Notes: generated by a model not told the origin, from the letters alone. A stretch of 64,000 nucleotides of DNA from Streptococcus mitis (GCF_002005545.1 NZ_LBMT01000001.1:374579-438578); one strand, 5' to 3'. Positions 30,701 to 40,333 are shown, counted from the first letter of the stretch. Translations and numbers: made by a program.

Positions 30701-31159
30701 TTACTTCCCTTTTCTATCTACCTCTTGTATGACCTGTCGTAGCATGTTTGCACGAACAACTGGAGCTTCTTCTCCTAGAACGCGATCCAAAACTACTGCT
30801 ACCAGCAAATTCATCTCCTGCTTGGTCATCAATTCCTGCTCAACCAAAAGCTGGAGAATATCCTCATAAATTTCTTGACTGACCCGCTCACCAATTGAGT
30901 AAAGTAGCTCCCTGAGCATTTCATGATGACTAGAAAACTCAATCCGTCCTATACGAATGTAGCCTCCGCCACCACGCTTACTTTCAACCAAGTAGCCTCT
31001 ACTTTCCGTAAAGCGTGTCTTGATCACATAGTTAATCTGACTAGGAACAACCTGAAAGGTATCTGCCAACTGACTCCGTTGCAACTCCACAATTCCAGAC
31101 TGATCTAAAATCGCCTTGATGTAGGCCTCAATATGATCCGATGTATTTTTAAATCTCAT
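30701..31159 (-). CDS. ctsR: Heat-shock repressor CtsR
   Basis: The 152-residue protein shows the winged-HTH part with QRSQLADTFQVVPSQINYVI and the glycine-rich wing ESKRGGGGYIRIGRI, both diagnostic of CtsR. The C-terminal helices hold the dimer and the region sensed on heating. It represses clp genes including its own operon ctsR-clpC, using the tandem heptads at 31185-31201. GAGGTGGG precedes the ATG. Confidence 0.96.
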   Translation of the reverse strand: MRFKNTSDHIEAYIKAILDQSGIVELQRSQLADTFQVVPSQINYVIKTRFTESRGYLVESKRGGGGYIRIGRIEFSSHHEMLRELLYSIGERVSQEIYEDILQLLVEQELMTKQEMNLLVAVVLDRVLGEEAPVVRANMLRQVIQEVDRKGK

Positions 31160-31184
31160 TACAAACCCACCTCTCTCTTTAAAC

Positions 31185-31207
31185 CTTGACTATCTTTGAC
31201 TATTATA
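31185..31207 (-). promoter_or_regulatory. ctsR: CtsR operator overlapping the ctsR-clpC promoter
   Basis: The minus strand has -10 TATAAT (31202-31207), immediately followed by AGTCAAAGATAGTCAAG. This is two near-copies of the heptad (A/G)GTCAAA separated by three bases. The box covers the transcription start. Confidence 0.85.
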
Positions 31208-31281
31208 CCGAAATTTTCTCATTTTTAAAAGAAAAAGGGCGCCGGTAAAGGATAATCTTCACCAACTCCCTATTTTTCTAC

Positions 31282-32007
31282 TTATTCTAAGCCTAATTCT
31301 GCTAAGATTTGACGTTTGTAGGCAATCTTTTGAACTTCCTTGTCTTCATCTTCAGACCAATCTAGTTTAATTTCTGAAACAATCTGCCCAGGGCGATTTT
31401 TCAAGATATAGATGCGATCGCTGAGATTAAGGGCCTCCTCGATACTGTGAGTAATAATCAAGGTTGTTAGCTGTAACTGCTTGTGAATTTCAAGGTACCA
31501 AGCGTGGAGTTCCATCTTGGTCATCTCATCCAAGGCACTAAAGGCCTCATCCAAGAGAAAGAGCTTGTGCCCAAAAAGATAGGTACGAAGCAAGGCCACA
31601 CGCTGACGCATCCCCCCACTAAGTTCATGAGGATACTTGTCTCGTACAGCTGTCAACTGGAAGGTCGCAAGAATTTCATCCGCTCGGGCAATAGCTTCTG
31701 CCTTATCCACTTTTTGAATCAAGAGGGGCAGGATGATATTGCCAAGCACCGTCTTGTGCTCCAAGAGCAGATCCTTTTGCAACATATAACTCACGCTCCC
31801 CTTGGGATTTTCTTCACCATCAAGGACAATTCTCCCTGACTGAACTTCTAAAATCCCAGCGATTAGATTAAAGAGGGTGGTCTTTCCAACACCACTTGGG
31901 CCTAGGATGGAAACCACTTCACCTGAAGTGACTTTCAGATTGATGTCCTCTAAAATCCTCTCCTGACCATAGGCATAACTGACGTGTTCTAGTCTTATTT
32001 CTGTCAT
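31282..32007 (-). CDS. ABC transporter ATPase for a thiamine precursor
   Basis: The 241-residue ATPase of the nitrate/sulfonate/pyrimidine-precursor (SsuB/ThiZ-like) type has Walker A GPSGVGKTTL, signature ELSGGMRQRVAL, Walker B LFLLDEAFSALD and switch IITHS. It is the last gene of a four-gene operon under a TPP riboswitch. The riboswitch and a ThiY-like binding protein make a thiamine pyrimidine precursor the likely substrate. The start overlaps the stop of the binding-protein gene (TAATG). Confidence 0.9.
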   Translation of the reverse strand: MTEIRLEHVSYAYGQERILEDINLKVTSGEVVSILGPSGVGKTTLFNLIAGILEVQSGRIVLDGEENPKGSVSYMLQKDLLLEHKTVLGNIILPLLIQKVDKAEAIARADEILATFQLTAVRDKYPHELSGGMRQRVALLRTYLFGHKLFLLDEAFSALDEMTKMELHAWYLEIHKQLQLTTLIITHSIEEALNLSDRIYILKNRPGQIVSEIKLDWSEDEDKEVQKIAYKRQILAELGLE

Positions 32008-33014
32008 TATTTCACAAATTCGTTGGTAAAGCCTTTGTCTGTCAAGTCTTCTTTAAGGATACCATTTTCTTTATCCCATTTGTAGAAGGCGTTCCAGCGA
32101 GCTGCATCAAATTGACCCCATTTTTCCTTGTCGCTTGCGTATTCTTTTGACAAGTATTTTTGAGATTCGATGACAAAGTCACGTTTTTCCTTGAGTTCAG
32201 GTGCATTCTTGATGAGAATATCAGCTGCTTCTTCCGGATGCTCCATAGCATATTGGTAGCCTTTTTTGATAGCTTGGATGACTTTACGAGCTTCTTCTTT
32301 ATTATCTTTCAAATAGTCGTTGTTTGCGATGATAACTGGTGAATAGTAGTCAAACTCCTTGACGTAGTCTTTCAAATACATGAAGTTAGCCTCTACACCT
32401 TGAGATTTAGCAAGAATTCCATCCCAACCGTAGTAGATCCAAGCAGTATCAAAAACGCCATTGGCAATCGGTGTGATTGAGTTTGAGTCGTTGTTTGGTA
32501 CTTTTTCAACTTTTTCAAAGTCTCCACCTTGAGATTCTACTAAGGTTTTCAACATAGCAAGTTCAGTTGGGTCATTCCAAGTTCCGTATTTCTTACCAAC
32601 CAAGTCCTTTGGACTAGCTACATTGTCAGATTTACGAGAAATGATTCCTGATGTATTGTGTTCTACGATAGCTGCAACAGCAGTAATTCCTGCCCCTTTT
32701 TCCAATTTTTTAGCCATGTAGTCTTGGAAATAGACTGCAAATGGTGCCTTACCGTTAATAACCAAGTCAGAAGAACTTTCTTCTGGTGGCAATTTCAAAT
32801 CAACATCCACTCCAGCTTCTTTGAAATAACCTTTTTCCTTAGCAACATAAAGCCCTGTGTGGTTGGTATTTGGTGTCCAGTCTAGGATAAAGTCAATTTT
32901 CTTGAGTTCTGCCTCTTTGTTATCCTTAGAAGCAGTTCCTTGGCCACAAGCTACAAGCACAACAGCTACAAGAGCTGTCACAAGCGTTAAAAACACTTTC
33001 CATGTTTTCTTCAT
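32007..33014 (-). CDS. ThiY-like substrate-binding lipoprotein
   Basis: The 335-residue lipoprotein (signal MKKTWKVFLTLVTALVAVVL, lipobox LVAC) belongs to the NMT1/THI5-like fold. The motif FILDWTPNTNHTGLYVA is typical of proteins that bind hydroxymethyl- or formylaminopyrimidine. It collects the ligand outside the cell for the adjacent permease. I start at 33014, preceded by AGAGGAAATC; the ten-codon extension to 33044 is hydrophilic and would spoil the signal peptide. The TPP riboswitch upstream supports the role. Confidence 0.9.
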   Translation of the reverse strand: MKKTWKVFLTLVTALVAVVLVACGQGTASKDNKEAELKKIDFILDWTPNTNHTGLYVAKEKGYFKEAGVDVDLKLPPEESSSDLVINGKAPFAVYFQDYMAKKLEKGAGITAVAAIVEHNTSGIISRKSDNVASPKDLVGKKYGTWNDPTELAMLKTLVESQGGDFEKVEKVPNNDSNSITPIANGVFDTAWIYYGWDGILAKSQGVEANFMYLKDYVKEFDYYSPVIIANNDYLKDNKEEARKVIQAIKKGYQYAMEHPEEAADILIKNAPELKEKRDFVIESQKYLSKEYASDKEKWGQFDAARWNAFYKWDKENGILKEDLTDKGFTNEFVK

Positions 33015-33051
33015 TTTGATTTCCTCTTTTCTTTTTTGAAACATTCTAATT

Positions 33052-33810
33052 CTACGAACGTTTCCATTTAATCACATATTTCTCGCTGATATCGACCAAC
33101 TTCATACCAAGAAGACTGATAATCGATACCAGAATAATAATAGCAAACATGGTATCATACTGAAACAGTTTCTTGGACTGAATCATGTAGACACCTAGTC
33201 CTTCAAAGCCTCCCAACCACTCAGATACCACTGTTGTGATAAAGGCGTAGGAGACACTGACCCTCAGACCTGCATAAAAGTAAGGCAGGCTGACTGGAAT
33301 TTTAAAATGCCACAGGATTTGCCAAGGCTTGGCCCGCATCAGACTAAACAAGGTCAGCATATCCTTGTCGCAATGCCTAAAACCGTCCAAAATGCTGACG
33401 ATGATAGGAAAGGTAGTCGTCAAGATAATCAAGACAATCTTGGGCAAAATCCCATAACCTAGCCACAAGACCAAGATAGGAGCTATGGCAATAGTCGGGA
33501 TAGTCTGAACGACCACCATCATAGGGTAAATCAGGTCATTGAGCCAAGTCAAACTATCCATGAGCACAGCCATGAGACAGGCAATCAAGACTCCCAAAAT
33601 TAGACCCAATAAAGCCACTCTCAAGGTTGCCCAGCTATGGTGCCAGAGAAATTCTCTATCACGCACAAAGGCCTGGAGGATCTCAAGAGGTGTCGGCAGG
33701 ATAAACTTGGGGAGAAGTTTAAACAAACCTGCTAACTGCCAGATTGACAAGACTCCCAGAAAACCCAATAGACTAATGTGTCGTCTCAGTATACTTTTCA
33801 AGCTTCTCAT
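33052..33810 (-). CDS. ABC transporter permease for a thiamine precursor
   Basis: The 252-residue BPD-type permease has about six membrane helices. The EAA-like loop in the form SLMRAKPWQILWHFKIPVS contacts the ATPase. It overlaps the upstream thiamine-binding gene by 38 bases. The ATG at 33810 is preceded in frame by a TTG, and GGAG stands rather far upstream, so translational coupling is likely. With the ATPase and binding protein it forms a ThiXYZ-type importer. Confidence 0.9.
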   Translation of the reverse strand: MRSLKSILRRHISLLGFLGVLSIWQLAGLFKLLPKFILPTPLEILQAFVRDREFLWHHSWATLRVALLGLILGVLIACLMAVLMDSLTWLNDLIYPMMVVVQTIPTIAIAPILVLWLGYGILPKIVLIILTTTFPIIVSILDGFRHCDKDMLTLFSLMRAKPWQILWHFKIPVSLPYFYAGLRVSVSYAFITTVVSEWLGGFEGLGVYMIQSKKLFQYDTMFAIIILVSIISLLGMKLVDISEKYVIKWKRS

Positions 33811-34063
33811 CAATACTTAAAATCTCTCCTACATTTATTTTGACATTGGCAAAGACATTATCTGCCTCCTGCCCTGCCACTTCCAGCGCTTCTTTGAGAA
33901 TACGCATGAGCTCATCAAACTCCCCTTCCAAGACCGTTTCAAATGGTGTCACCACCATGATCACTTCTTGAGCTTGCAGGTAAGCAATGACTTGATCGAT
34001 AACAGCAATCCGATCAATCCCCTGTGCTAGGGGTAAAACTTGCAAGGCAATGCTTGCTTTCAT
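33773..34063 (-). CDS. Thiamine-binding (MTH1187/YkoF-type) small protein
   Basis: The 96-residue protein belongs to the thiamine-binding DUF77 family: KASIALQVLPLA at the start and VMVVTPFETVLEGEFDELM-like sequence in the middle. Members form ferredoxin-like tetramers that bind thiamine or its pyrimidine, and often sit in riboswitch-controlled operons. I chose the ATG at 34063 with GAGGAGG upstream. An extension to 34114 enters the terminator hairpin of the riboswitch. It is the first gene of the operon. Confidence 0.85.
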   Translation of the reverse strand: MKASIALQVLPLAQGIDRIAVIDQVIAYLQAQEVIMVVTPFETVLEGEFDELMRILKEALEVAGQEADNVFANVKINVGEILSIDEKLEKYTETTH

Positions 34064-34091
34064 AAAAACCTCCTCTTCTCGTTTTCCTTTG

Positions 34092-34127
34092 ACAAAAAGA
34101 AAAACCTTTGCCATATATGGAAAAGGT
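34092..34127 (-). terminator. Terminator of the TPP riboswitch expression platform
   Basis: ACCTTTTCCATATATGGCAA and GGT (34103-34127) fold into a hairpin followed by TTTTTCTTTTT, ahead of the first gene. With TPP bound, the upstream aptamer should allow it to form and stop transcription. Confidence 0.8.
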
Positions 34128-34142
34128 CAAGAATAGACTAAG

Positions 34143-34226
<84 letters not shown>

Positions 34227-34239
34227 ATTATATGGACAT

Positions 34240-34268
34240 ATGATAGCGCAAAACAAAAAAAATGTCAA
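34240..34268 (-). promoter_or_regulatory. Promoter of the TPP-riboswitch operon
   Basis: Minus-strand TTGACA (34263-34268), a 17-base spacer and TATCAT (34240-34245) place the transcription start just before the riboswitch aptamer. Confidence 0.75.
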
Positions 34269-34316
34269 GGAAACTGCTTACAGAAAAGAGCAGGAAAAAC
34301 TTCCTACTCCAATTTT

Positions 34317-35432
34317 CTATACTCGTTCTCCATCACTATTTACTCTGTAGCCATCCACCGTCGTATTAACAGCTAAGGCACCTGAAGAGTAAGAATAATA
34401 CCACTTACCAGAAACTTGATACCAGCCTGTTTTCATTGCCCCTGAACTATCCAAATAGTACCACAGACCATTTTCCTTTAACCATCCTGTCTGCATTTCA
34501 CCAGATGATTTCAAATAATACCAGCTAGAACCATCTTTCAACCATCCCGTTGATTTAGAACCATTTGATTTGAAATGATACCAACTACCATTTATTTTTT
34601 TCCAACCAACAGTCAGAACATCATTGGAACTACCTTCTGTTTGATTCTGCGATGACGCAACCTCCTCTAACTGAATATAACGACGACTTCCACTATAAGA
34701 TATATAACTCAACCACTTGTATCCATCTTTTTCAAGTATCTGATCATAATGAACACTCTCACCTGGAGAATAATAGGCAATTGAAGTTGCACTAGCTAAA
34801 GGTTGATTTTTAATAGCTACCTTATTCTTAAAATAATGTGTTCCTCCTGAAGAAGACAAAGGTTGACTATTGAATACGTTGCTACTACTTACGACATTCC
34901 CTCCATCCAAATCTTTAAAATGAATAAATCCTGCCATTGTATTCGCTTTTATAATTCGTTTATTGTAGGATCCTGTATAACCATAGTTGTATTCCTCAAT
35001 TTCTATATTATCCCCCATTACATTTGAAACCCAGGCAACATGACCATATCCTCCTGCAGTAGACCAAGCAATAGATCCAATCGTTGGTACACTATCTACA
35101 CGATAGCCTTCACGACGAGCACGATGCCCCCATTCATTCGCATTTCCATAAGCTCCTGGAATCTCAAAACCATTGACACTACTCAAGCGAAAGGCTGCAA
35201 ATGAAGTACACTGACGAGAGTACATGCGCCACTTATCAATTTCCTGACTCCCATTTTTATAATAGGCAGGATAATCATCTCCACGCGCAATCGATCCATT
35301 TCCTCCAGAATAGGCATATACACTATCACTCGCTACTAGCATCAATCCTACTGCTAAAAAAGGAACAACCTTTTTAACTGATTTTCTCAAAGAAAATCCT
35401 GTCTCTGTTACTTTGAATGGTAAAACTTTCAT
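34317..35432 (-). CDS. cbpD: Choline-binding competence lysin CbpD
   Basis: The 371-residue secreted murein hydrolase kills non-competent relatives during competence. After the signal peptide (SLRKSVKKVVPFLAVGLMLV) comes a CHAP domain (about residues 45-165) with the catalytic Cys in SRQCTSFAAFRL (residue 74) and His in GGYGHVAWVS. One SH3b domain follows (about 205-262), then four choline-binding repeats such as TGWLKDGSSWYYLKSSGEMQ. Pneumococcal CbpD is longer, with two SH3b domains, so this is a shorter allele. AAGGAGG precedes the ATG. A cin-box about 50 bases upstream fits control by ComX. The gene is monocistronic. Confidence 0.9.
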   Translation of the reverse strand: MKVLPFKVTETGFSLRKSVKKVVPFLAVGLMLVASDSVYAYSGGNGSIARGDDYPAYYKNGSQEIDKWRMYSRQCTSFAAFRLSSVNGFEIPGAYGNANEWGHRARREGYRVDSVPTIGSIAWSTAGGYGHVAWVSNVMGDNIEIEEYNYGYTGSYNKRIIKANTMAGFIHFKDLDGGNVVSSSNVFNSQPLSSSGGTHYFKNKVAIKNQPLASATSIAYYSPGESVHYDQILEKDGYKWLSYISYSGSRRYIQLEEVASSQNQTEGSSNDVLTVGWKKINGSWYHFKSNGSKSTGWLKDGSSWYYLKSSGEMQTGWLKENGLWYYLDSSGAMKTGWYQVSGKWYYSYSSGALAVNTTVDGYRVNSDGERV

Positions 35433-35481
35433 TCTTCCTCCTTGAAAAATAATATAAATTGAAGATTACCTTCACTTAAAC

Positions 35482-35489
35482 TATTCGGA
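35482..35489 (-). promoter_or_regulatory. cbpD: ComX cin-box of cbpD
   Basis: TCCGAATA on the minus strand matches the cin-box TACGAATA at 7 of 8 positions. It is preceded by the T-rich stretch TTTCTTTTTTC, as ComX promoters usually are. That T-rich stretch is at the same time the terminator tail of veg. Confidence 0.75.
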
Positions 35490-35523
35490 GAAAAAAGAAA
35501 AAGTGAGAAAATTTCTCACTTTA
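35489..35523 (-). terminator. Terminator of the pde1-rplI-dnaB-veg operon
   Basis: AAAGTGAGAAATTTTCTCAC and TTT (35500-35522) form a perfect palindrome that includes the veg stop codon. TTTTTTCTTTTTT-like sequence follows. Confidence 0.85.
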
Positions 35524-35787
35524 GTCCAAATAATGAATCAAATTCTTTTCCGTAAGGATATCTGAGTAAGTAAAGGATTCAACGTAAACATTAGCTTGTT
35601 TATCTCCTTCAACATTCCCAAATTCCACGATAAATAGGGATGGATAAACTTCAATTAGCTTACCCAATCTATTTTTTTGGCGCTTACGTCCATTTTCCAA
35701 AGTCATTTCAATTACATGACCCTCATGCGCCTTGATCTCCTCTTTAATTTTTTTCATCTTAGCTACATCTGTAAATGCATCTGTCAT
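35521..35787 (-). CDS. veg: Veg-like protein (DUF1021)
   Basis: The 88-residue protein has the Veg signature segment GKLIEVYPSLFIVEF in a small beta-barrel context, preceded by a helix with MKKIKEEIKAHEGHVIEMTL. Bacillus Veg stimulates biofilm formation; its role in streptococci is unknown to me. The start overlaps the dnaB stop (ATGA), so it is the last gene of the replication operon. Confidence 0.85.
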   Translation of the reverse strand: MTDAFTDVAKMKKIKEEIKAHEGHVIEMTLENGRKRQKNRLGKLIEVYPSLFIVEFGNVEGDKQANVYVESFTYSDILTEKNLIHYLD

Positions 35788-37142
35788 CTTACTTCCTCCC
35801 TCTTTGAGATACTTGAAAATTTATTGTATTCTTTTTGGAAAATTAATTCCACCGTTCCACGAGCTCCACTACGGTTTTTCTCGATAATAACTTCTACCTT
35901 ATTATTTGGTATGCCTTCCTCTTCTTCACCACCACGCTCATAGTAATCGTCGCGATAAAGAAAGGCTACGATATCAGCGTCCTGCTCAATAGACCCAGAT
36001 TCACGAATATCAGACAAGACCGGTCTCTTATCCTGACGTTGTTCTACACCACGAGAAAGCTGACTTAGAGCAATTACTGGAACTTTCAGTTCCTTGGCTA
36101 GGATTTTCAACTGACGTGAAATTTCTGAAACCTCTTGTTGACGATTTTCCCGACCAGTTCCCGTGATAAGCTGCAAATAGTCTATCAAAATCAAACCAAG
36201 ATTTCCAGTTTCTTGAGCAAGTTTGCGTGAGCGAGAACGAATTTCCGTGATTCGAATCCCTGGTGTATCATCGATATAGATACTTGCATTCGCTAAATTC
36301 CCTTGAGCAATGGTATATTTTTGCCACTCCTCATCAGTCAATTGACCCGTACGGATAGAATGCGATTCTACCAAACCTTCTGCCGCCAACATACGATCCA
36401 CTAGACTTTCCGCACCCATTTCGAGCGAAAAGATAGCAACCGTTTTGTCCAACTTGGTCCCAATATTCTGTGCAATATTCAAGGCAAAGGCTGTCTTACC
36501 AACCGCTGGACGGGCTGCTAAGATAATCAACTCCTCTTCATGCAGACCAGTCGTCATATGATCCAAGTCACGATAGCCTGTCGCAATCCCTGTAATATCG
36601 GTCGTTTGTTGCGAGCGAGCTTCCAGATTTCCAAAGTTGATATTCAACACATCTCGAATATTCTTAAATCCACTTCGATTAGCATTTTCACTGACATCAA
36701 TCAGGCCTTTTTCTGCCTGAGCAATAATTTCATCAGCTGGTTGCGAAGCCTCGTAAGCTTGATTGACAGACTCTGTCAACTTGGCGATTAATCGCCGTAG
36801 CATTGCTTTTTCTGCAACAATCTTAGCATAATACTCCGCATTAGCAGAAGTTGGCACAGAATTGACAATCTCAACCAAGTAAGACAGGCCACCAATATTC
36901 TGTAAATCACCTTGATTATCAAGAATGGTACGAACCGTTGTTGCATCTATAGCATCGCCACGATCGGATAAGTCAACCATAGCTTGGAAAATCAAACGAT
37001 GGGCATACTTAAAAAAGTCCCGAGACTCAATATATTCTCGCACAAAAACAAGCTTACTCTCGTCAATAAAGATAGCCCCTAAAACGGATTGCTCAGCTAA
37101 GATATCTTGAGGTTGTACTCGTAACTCTTCTACTTCTGCCAT
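35784..37142 (-). CDS. dnaC: Replicative DNA helicase (DnaB type, called DnaC in Bacillus)
   Basis: The 452-residue hexameric helicase unwinds DNA at the fork. The N-terminal DnaB domain (to about 120) begins PQDILAEQSVLGAIF. The RecA-like domain has Walker A ARPAVGKTAFALN (about residue 210), Walker B LILIDYLQLI and the arginine-finger region SDIRESGSIEQDADIV. It stands 43 bases after rplI and overlaps veg. In Bacillus nomenclature this protein is DnaC, elsewhere DnaB. Confidence 0.97.
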   Translation of the reverse strand: MAEVEELRVQPQDILAEQSVLGAIFIDESKLVFVREYIESRDFFKYAHRLIFQAMVDLSDRGDAIDATTVRTILDNQGDLQNIGGLSYLVEIVNSVPTSANAEYYAKIVAEKAMLRRLIAKLTESVNQAYEASQPADEIIAQAEKGLIDVSENANRSGFKNIRDVLNINFGNLEARSQQTTDITGIATGYRDLDHMTTGLHEEELIILAARPAVGKTAFALNIAQNIGTKLDKTVAIFSLEMGAESLVDRMLAAEGLVESHSIRTGQLTDEEWQKYTIAQGNLANASIYIDDTPGIRITEIRSRSRKLAQETGNLGLILIDYLQLITGTGRENRQQEVSEISRQLKILAKELKVPVIALSQLSRGVEQRQDKRPVLSDIRESGSIEQDADIVAFLYRDDYYERGGEEEEGIPNNKVEVIIEKNRSGARGTVELIFQKEYNKFSSISKREEVR

Positions 37143-37185
37143 CAGACTTCCCTTCCTTTTACAATCTTGTCAAGAAGGTGTAAAC

Positions 37186-37638
37186 TTATCCTTCCTTCAC
37201 ACGAAGATTGATTACACTTGTGATATCTTGATAGATTTTCACTGGTACATCAATCAAACCAACTGCTCGAATCGGAGCTTGTACTTGAATATGACGTTTA
37301 TCAATCTTAATTCCAAATTGCTTTTGCAATTCTTCTGCAATCTTCTTATTGGTAATAGAACCAAAGGTACGGCCATCTGGACCAACTTTTTCAACAAATT
37401 CTACAACCGTTTCTTCTGCTTCAAGTTGTGCTTTAATTGCTTTTGCTTCTGCAATCATCTCAGCGTGAGCTTTCTCTTCTGATTTTTGTTTACCACGAAG
37501 TTCACCTACAGCTTGAGCAGTTGCTTCTTTTGCTAGATTCTTTTTGATAAGAAAGTTTTGTGCGTACCCTGTTGGTACTTCCTTAATTTCGCCTTTTTTA
37601 CCTTTCCCTTTAACATCTGCTAAAAAGATTACTTTCAT
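37186..37638 (-). CDS. rplI: Ribosomal protein L9
   Basis: The 150-residue protein opens with [20 protein letters not shown], the L9 signature with [14 protein letters not shown] long connecting helix and the C-terminal rRNA-binding domain follow ([20 protein letters not shown]). It stabilises the L1 stalk base of the 50S subunit. Its start overlaps the pde1 stop (ATGA), an arrangement common in streptococci. Confidence 0.98.
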   Translation of the reverse strand: MKVIFLADVKGKGKKGEIKEVPTGYAQNFLIKKNLAKEATAQAVGELRGKQKSEEKAHAEMIAEAKAIKAQLEAEETVVEFVEKVGPDGRTFGSITNKKIAEELQKQFGIKIDKRHIQVQAPIRAVGLIDVPVKIYQDITSVINLRVKEG

Positions 37639-39608
37639 TCTTCTTTCTCCTTTTCCTTTATTTCATTTAATACAATTTCTGTCAGTTTTTCACCTGCTTC
37701 TGACAAGGTTAAATCCTTAATTTGAGCTGCTGCCAAATTAAAGTGGCCTCCACCGCCTAACTCTTCCATAATCCGTTGTACATTCAGTTTACTACGACTG
37801 CGAGCTGAGATAGAGATAAACCCTTGTGTATTCTTCGCAAGAACAAAACTCGCTTCAATACCTGACATAGCTAACATGGCATCTGCTGCCTTACTAATAA
37901 CAACTGTATCATAGCATTTCGAGTCCGTAGCCTCTGCTATCAATACATCTGAACCTAATTTACGCCCCTGTAAAATCAGTTCATTGACCTCACGATATTC
38001 TTCAAAATCTGTCGCAGCAATTTCTTGGATAGCAATACTATCACTTCCTCTCGTTCTGAGATAGCTAGCAACATCAAATGTCCGACTAGTCACTCGTGAG
38101 GTAAAATTCTTAGTATCCAACATCATACCAGCCATCAAAACACTGGCCTGCATACGACTCAAACGATTTTTCTTAGAATTCTGGAACTGAATCAATTCCG
38201 TTACCAACTCACTGGCACTACTTGCACCACTTTCGATATAAGTAATAACCGCATTATCTGGAAAATCCTGATCCCTTCGATGGTGGTCAATGACGATGGT
38301 TTGGGTAAATAAATCATAAAAATCTTTTGATAAAGTTAGAGCTGTCTTTGAATGGTCTACAAGAATCAACAAAGAACGATTGGTCACCATCCCCATTGCA
38401 TCCTTAACAGACAACAACTTTGTAACTCCTTCTTTTTCTAAGAATGAAACAGCTCGTTCTATATCCGGCGACATTTGTTCTTCATCGTAAAGAGCATAGC
38501 TATTTTGAGTCACATTGCTGGCAAATAACTGCATACCTACAGCAGAACCCAAAGCATCCATATCCAGATTTTTGTGACCAACTACAAAAACCTGATCCAC
38601 ACTACGAATCTTATCTGAAATAGCCGTCATCATAGCACGCGTACGAGTCCGTGTACGTTTGATTGAGGCAGCAGACCCACCACCAAAATAAACTGGATTT
38701 TTCGTTTCGTCATTCTCCTTGACAACCACCTGGTCGCCACCACGCACTTCAGCCAAGTTCAAGTTGAGCAATGCAACTTTCCCTATCTCATCATGATTTC
38801 CATCACCATAAGAAAATCCCATACTTAAGGTCAAAGGCAACTGTCTCTGTTTCGACTCTTCTCTGAAAGAATCAATAACAGAAAATTTATCGTTCATCAA
38901 TCCCTCAAGCACCGTGTAGTCCGTAAATAGATAAAAGCGATCCATACTTACTCGACGGGAGAACATGGCATGTTTACCAGCAAATTCTGAAACAAAATTG
39001 GCTACAAAACTATTGATATGACTGATATCAGACTCCGATGTTTCATCTTCTAAATCATCATAGTTGTCAACAGAAACAATCCCAATCACAGGTCGACTCG
39101 TCACTAACTCAACAGTCGCTTCGTATTCTCCAGACACATCAAAGAAGTAAAGAACTCCAGACACCTTGTCCATATGAACCGAATAGCGAGTCTCACCTAA
39201 GGTAGCATAAGAACCTGGATTTCCTACCGATGCCTTGATAATTGTTTGAATTAATGCCACATCAATCTCGCCCACTTCATTAGTTAAAATCAATTCAGCG
39301 TAAGGATTGAACCATTCAACTTCACCTGACGATAAGTCTAATTTAATAACTCCGACAGGCATCTGTTCTAACAAGGTTGTCAAACTTTCTTCAGCTTGGT
39401 GGTTTACATACTGGATTTGTTCTACTTCACTCCTTGAGTAATAGTCTCTCTGATGGATGAATAGTAAAATATATGAACCCAAAATAAGTAGCAAAAGAAA
39501 TAGCGTTACCAGTGTATTCGTTACAAAAACAAGTTGCACAGATAGCACTCCGAACGCCACTATTCCTAATATTAAGGGGAAAATAGGACTTACATAAAAT
39601 TTTTTCAT
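37635..39608 (-). CDS. pde1: c-di-AMP phosphodiesterase Pde1 (GdpP family)
   Basis: The 657-residue membrane enzyme hydrolyses cyclic di-AMP. Two N-terminal membrane helices are followed by a PAS-like domain (about 75-160), a degenerate GGDEF domain (about 165-300, with [13 protein letters not shown]) and a DHH/DHHA1 module. That module shows [41 protein letters not shown] and [11 protein letters not shown] start at 39608 ([11 protein letters not shown]), with GAGG upstream; seven further codons to 39629 are possible. An extended -10 TGG-TATAAT at 39628-39633 sits just upstream. It heads the operon with rplI, dnaB and veg. Confidence 0.95.
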   Translation of the reverse strand: MKKFYVSPIFPLILGIVAFGVLSVQLVFVTNTLVTLFLLLLILGSYILLFIHQRDYYSRSEVEQIQYVNHQAEESLTTLLEQMPVGVIKLDLSSGEVEWFNPYAELILTNEVGEIDVALIQTIIKASVGNPGSYATLGETRYSVHMDKVSGVLYFFDVSGEYEATVELVTSRPVIGIVSVDNYDDLEDETSESDISHINSFVANFVSEFAGKHAMFSRRVSMDRFYLFTDYTVLEGLMNDKFSVIDSFREESKQRQLPLTLSMGFSYGDGNHDEIGKVALLNLNLAEVRGGDQVVVKENDETKNPVYFGGGSAASIKRTRTRTRAMMTAISDKIRSVDQVFVVGHKNLDMDALGSAVGMQLFASNVTQNSYALYDEEQMSPDIERAVSFLEKEGVTKLLSVKDAMGMVTNRSLLILVDHSKTALTLSKDFYDLFTQTIVIDHHRRDQDFPDNAVITYIESGASSASELVTELIQFQNSKKNRLSRMQASVLMAGMMLDTKNFTSRVTSRTFDVASYLRTRGSDSIAIQEIAATDFEEYREVNELILQGRKLGSDVLIAEATDSKCYDTVVISKAADAMLAMSGIEASFVLAKNTQGFISISARSRSKLNVQRIMEELGGGGHFNLAAAQIKDLTLSEAGEKLTEIVLNEIKEKEKEE

Positions 39609-39689
39609 TCCAAACCTCTTGGCACCCATTATACCATAATAACCACCAAAAAGCGACTTTTTAAAAGTGTAATCAGTAATTCTATCAAT

Positions 39690-39731
39690 TATAAGAAAAA
39701 GGAGGTTTACAATTCAGTAAACCTTCCTTTA
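39690..39731 (-). terminator. hpf: Terminator of hpf
   Basis: On the minus strand AAAGGAAGGTTTAC pairs with GTAAACCTCCTTT around TGAATT, followed by TTCTTATAA (39697-39731). Confidence 0.8.
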
Positions 39732-39743
39732 CACACATTGAAA

Positions 39744-40292
39744 TTAAGATTCTTTAACTTCTAACAAACCAATTTCGCCATCCTCACGACGATAAATCAC
39801 ATTAGTTGTTTGATCTTCAACATCCACATAGATAAAGAAATCATGTCCCAACAAATCCATCTGTAGAATAGCTTCTTCCAAATCCATTGGTTTTAAATCA
39901 ATTTGTTTTGAACGAACAACTCTAGACTGGACAACATTTGGATCTTCCACCAAAGCATCTGTAAATAATTGACTAGTTGCTACCTTGTTTTTATTTTTAC
40001 GCTCGATTTTTGTTTTATTTTTACGAATCTGACGTTCAATTTTATCGGTTACAAGGTCAATTGAACCATACATATCTTGAGACACATCTTCTGCACGAAG
40101 AGTAATTGATCCAAGCGGAATCGTTACCTCCACTTTAGCCGTTTTTTCACGATACACCTTCAAGTTAACTCGAGCATCCAACTCTTGTTCAGCTTGAAAA
40201 TACTTTTCGATCTTTTCGAGTTTAGAAACTACATAATCACGAATTGCTTCTGTTACTTCTAGGTTTTCACCACGGATACTATATTTAATCAT
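39744..40292 (-). CDS. hpf: Ribosome hibernation promoting factor (long HPF)
   Basis: The 182-residue protein has the S30AE/RaiA N-terminal domain (MIKYSIRGENLEVTEAIRDY, to about 100). After a charged linker comes the C-terminal dimerisation domain (MDLEEAILQMDLLGHDFFIY). Long HPF joins 70S ribosomes into 100S dimers in stationary phase. It has its own promoter with a cre-like sequence and a terminator, so it is monocistronic, although competence transcription from comFA-comFC may read through. Confidence 0.95.
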   Translation of the reverse strand: MIKYSIRGENLEVTEAIRDYVVSKLEKIEKYFQAEQELDARVNLKVYREKTAKVEVTIPLGSITLRAEDVSQDMYGSIDLVTDKIERQIRKNKTKIERKNKNKVATSQLFTDALVEDPNVVQSRVVRSKQIDLKPMDLEEAILQMDLLGHDFFIYVDVEDQTTNVIYRREDGEIGLLEVKES

Positions 40293-40333
40293 ATGAGTAC
40301 CTTCTTTCTAAACATTTTTGTTTTTCTGATTTC

